This document shows positions 4,122-6,605 of a DNA stretch of 6,605 bases, piece after piece; within the stretch, counting starts at the first letter, position 1; each line of letters starts with the position of its first letter. Source of the stretch: Bacteroidales bacterium. Lineage in GTDB: Bacteria > Bacteroidota > Bacteroidia > Bacteroidales > UBA932. The DNA is taken from NCBI GenBank assembly GCA_021443605.1, contig JABUTQ010000094.1:1-6605 (forward strand). The letters run 5' to 3'. The notes below the pieces were generated by a model. The model was not told the origin of the DNA. It saw only the letters and a program-made list of their open reading frames with translations, and ran no database searches. The position numbers and the translations under genes are program-made.

Positions 4122-6605
4122 ATGAAAAAGATTCTGATTTTTGCAGCATTTGTTCTGGCAGCTATCGGCGCGAATGCTTTCGAAGGTTCTGTTTTTATCC
4201 AAAAACCTGCAGATGAGACTGCCATCACTTTTGACGTGGCAGCTTTGGGGCTTAAAGCTGACGGCAAGTGCGACGTGACTGAAGCGCTGCAGGCGGCAAT
4301 CAACAAAGTCAAGATAGAGCAAGGCTTCGGTGTTGTGTATCTTCCTGAAGGAAAGTACCTTATCAGCAAGACAATATATATTCCGGCGGCTGTTCGTCTT
4401 ATAGGATATGGTAAAAATCGGCCTGAAATCATCCTTGCCAAGAACACTCCCGGCTATCAGACCGAAGAGAATTATATGATATGGTTTACGGGCGATATTG
4501 TAACCGATGGGAGAGCCCCTTCCGATGCCAATGCCGGCACTTTTTACAGCGGCTTGAGCAATATCAACTTTCGTATAGAGAAAGGCAACCCGAGCGCCAT
4601 TGCTCTTCGCACTCACCTCGCGCAGCACGGTATTCTGAATCACTGTAACATCTATGCCGGTGATGCATACGCCTGCCTCCTCGATATCGGCAACGAGATG
4701 GAAAACGTCTATTTCTATGGAGGACGATATGGCATTACCTCGGGCCCTTCTTCTCCAAGCTGGCCTATGGCTATGGTTGATGTCCATTTTGAAGGCCAGA
4801 AAGAGGCAGCAATCTTGACTCGTAATGCAGGAATGGCCATTGTGAATATGGAGATTAAGAACACTCCCGTGGGGATAGAGCTGCAGGATGGCCATTGCGA
4901 CAGATTTTATATGGAGCGCGCATATTTCAAGAATGTAGGCACGGCAGTAAAGGTCGCTGTTGAGAACAATGCTCACAATCAGTTGAATATCATAGACTCA
5001 TATTGCGAAAAAGTCCCCACTCTCGTCCATTTCAAGCCAAGCGGCCGCAAAATCGAGCGCACAGACAAGGTCTATTATGTGAAGAATTTTGCCGACGGCC
5101 TTATCGTTGACAATATGAATGCTGATTCGCAGTACAAGACCATTTGTGATATAGAGGCTATTGCACAGATGCCTCCATTTGTAAAGGAGATTCCAATGCT
5201 TCCGGGGATGGAGACTTGGGCGAACGTCAAGGATTTTGGGGCAGTAGGTGATGGGGAAACAGATGATACAGAGGCTATTAAAAAGGCCATAGCTTCTTCT
5301 GGTGCAATCTTCTTCCCCACCGGATGGTATGTTATTTCTGAAACAATCAAGTTAAATGAAGGTACTGCCCTTATCGGTATGCATCCGTTTGCAACACAGA
5401 TTATGCTGGCCGAGAATTCTCCCAAATTCGGCGGTTTCGGAGCCCCTGTCCCGATGATAGAGTCTTCAAAGGGGGGAGACGATATTTTGACCGGTATTGG
5501 TATAAATGCAGTTGCAAATAACAATCGTGCCGTAGGGGTTAAATGGATGGCCGGAGAGAAATCATATATGGACGACGTAAAATATGTTGGCGGTCACGGC
5601 ACTATGATTAAGCCTGTGCCTCGTGATCCAAATGCTCCACCAGTCTCTTTTAATTTTGCGTTCTGGATGCAGCCTCGCGTGAGTACTCCTTCAAATCCCA
5701 TTGCGGAGCAGGGCAAAGACCTCGCCTGGGACACCCAACACTGGAGTCTTTGGGTAACAAATGGAGGGGGAGGCACTTTTAAAAATATCTGGACGGCAGA
5801 TACTTATGCTTCTACAGGTTTCTATGCAAGCCATACTTCCACCCCTTCAAAAGTTTATGCGATGTCTCTTGAGCACCACGTGAGATTCGAGTGCCGTCTG
5901 AATGATGTCCACAACTGGAAGTTCTATGCGATGCAGTTTGAGGAAGAGAGTAGGGAAGGGCGTGACTGCCAGGCTCTTACTGTAGATGACTGCAGCAATC
6001 TCCGTTTTGCCAACCTCTGGTTTTACCGTGTTATCCGTGTGGCAACCCCACGCCCATACGCAATGCTGGTTTCCAACAGCAGCAATATCGAAATCCGCGG
6101 TATTCGCAATTGGACTCAGATTATAACTCCTTCTGAACTTACGGTTTACGATATGAATAAGAATATTGCCATCTATCCTTGGGAATTTGCATCTGCAACA
6201 ATAGTCGGCAATGAGAAACCCGATAAGGCTCCGGTTGCTCCCGGCAAGGCTGAAAGGCTTGGTAAGGGGTATGAATTTGCCGTAGGTGCCGTTGCAGATT
6301 CAAAGGGCAATATATATTTCTGCGAAACCCGTATGCGCAAGATTTATAAATATAATCCTGTTACTGAGGCTATTACACTTTTTGCTGATTTCCCTTGGAA
6401 GCCTATGGCGCTCTCGGTTGACACCAAGGATAATCTTCTTGTGGTATGCCGCTATCAGCCGCAGCCGGGCTTCCTTGTCGATGGAAAACCGCAGACCTTC
6501 TATGAGAAATATGAGGATGATTATTCTGATTACAGCGGCTGGGGCAATAGCGGCTGGGGAACTTTTGTCTATGCAATCTTGAATGACGGCACAGATAACT
6601 TTGTG
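4122..6605 (+). CDS. Exported double beta-helix protein (pectate-lyase-3/GH55-like) with C-terminal propeller-like domain, 3' end missing
   Basis: The frame stays open for 828 codons to the window edge. Residues 1-19 (MKKILIFAAFVLAAIGANA) form a signal peptide with likely cleavage before Phe20, so the product is exported. Two tandem modules share the Pectate_lyase_3 opening: FDVAALGLKADGKCDVTEALQAAI (from 37) and WANVKDFGAVGDGETDDTEAI (from 366), each followed by a FP/LPEG-x-Y-x-IS turn and a GYG or GMH segment. The second module continues with WVTNGGGGTFKNIW, E584-H-H and QFEEE (605-609), the pattern of GH55-type beta-1,3-glucanases and their relatives, where EHH and Q-x-E-x-E come in that order. 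From about 712 (VADSKGNIYFCET, then KIYKY, then ALSVDTKDNLLVV) NHL/SMP-30 propeller-like blades begin. A role in binding or cleaving polysaccharide is likely; exact substrate and whether it is catalytic are unknown. There is no Shine-Dalgarno sequence, as usual in Bacteroidetes. Confidence 0.85.
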   Translation, partial: MKKILIFAAFVLAAIGANAFEGSVFIQKPADETAITFDVAALGLKADGKCDVTEALQAAINKVKIEQGFGVVYLPEGKYLISKTIYIPAAVRLIGYGKNRPEIILAKNTPGYQTEENYMIWFTGDIVTDGRAPSDANAGTFYSGLSNINFRIEKGNPSAIALRTHLAQHGILNHCNIYAGDAYACLLDIGNEMENVYFYGGRYGITSGPSSPSWPMAMVDVHFEGQKEAAILTRNAGMAIVNMEIKNTPVGIELQDGHCDRFYMERAYFKNVGTAVKVAVENNAHNQLNIIDSYCEKVPTLVHFKPSGRKIERTDKVYYVKNFADGLIVDNMNADSQYKTICDIEAIAQMPPFVKEIPMLPGMETWANVKDFGAVGDGETDDTEAIKKAIASSGAIFFPTGWYVISETIKLNEGTALIGMHPFATQIMLAENSPKFGGFGAPVPMIESSKGGDDILTGIGINAVANNNRAVGVKWMAGEKSYMDDVKYVGGHGTMIKPVPRDPNAPPVSFNFAFWMQPRVSTPSNPIAEQGKDLAWDTQHWSLWVTNGGGGTFKNIWTADTYASTGFYASHTSTPSKVYAMSLEHHVRFECRLNDVHNWKFYAMQFEEESREGRDCQALTVDDCSNLRFANLWFYRVIRVATPRPYAMLVSNSSNIEIRGIRNWTQIITPSELTVYDMNKNIAIYPWEFASATIVGNEKPDKAPVAPGKAERLGKGYEFAVGAVADSKGNIYFCETRMRKIYKYNPVTEAITLFADFPWKPMALSVDTKDNLLVVCRYQPQPGFLVDGKPQTFYEKYEDDYSDYSGWGNSGWGTFVYAILNDGTDNFV

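Noticed and set aside
4068..4976. Minus-strand 302-aa frame (and others at 3075-3857, 5075-5524)
   Set aside because: They lie opposite the beta-helix and DUF3137-like genes, whose plus-strand readings have a signal peptide, domains and unbroken frames.
6286..6582. Plus-strand 98-aa frame
   Set aside because: It is in another frame inside the beta-helix gene, whose own frame continues through the propeller-like region.

Overview
The window looks like a chromosomal stretch from a Bacteroidales bacterium (Bacteroides/Prevotella/Muribaculaceae type). The reasons are promoter boxes fitting the Bacteroidetes consensus TAnnTTTG, A/T-rich leaders without Shine-Dalgarno sequences, a small protein with the Bacteroidales-style C-x5-C-x3-C-x2-C cluster, and a large secreted beta-helix glycosidase-like protein. 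The genus cannot be fixed from the sequence alone.

Left part, 1-449 (minus): the 5' portion of a UmuD-like S24 self-cleaving peptidase gene, cut by the window edge exactly at the catalytic serine codon. It carries an unusual N-terminal DNA-binding-like extension (basic AT-hook-like stretch plus ribbon-helix-helix-like segment). Its promoter lies at 481-488.

Non-coding stretch, 450-924: no convincing gene, but rich in structure. It holds two perfect 20-bp direct repeats upstream of the umuD-like promoter, a probable terminator for minus-strand transcripts, a REP-like hairpin with tandem G.A mismatches, and four 30-31-bp interrupted palindromes built from CTGTCAC/GTGACAG half-sites. The palindromes start 53, 73 and 53 bp apart, close to whole helical turns.

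Middle, 925-1464 (minus): a two-gene unit, a 52-aa protein not reported by usual ORF length cut-offs followed by a 122-aa cysteine-cluster protein whose stop codon lies inside the last palindrome. It diverges from the plus-strand unit at 1614-4040, lemA plus a DUF3137-like membrane protein. The 150-bp intergenic region holds a perfect 13-bp inverted repeat. Each arm contains a TAATTTTG box pointing outward, which suggests the two units are controlled together.

Right part, 4122-6605 (plus, runs off the edge): a signal-peptide-bearing protein with two pectate-lyase-3/GH55-like beta-helix modules and the start of a C-terminal beta-propeller-like domain, probably an exported polysaccharide-active or polysaccharide-binding protein. 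A 16-bp-arm inverted repeat separates it from the DUF3137 gene, and one arm resembles the leader of the umuD-like gene. No tRNA, rRNA, insertion sequence or CRISPR array was found.
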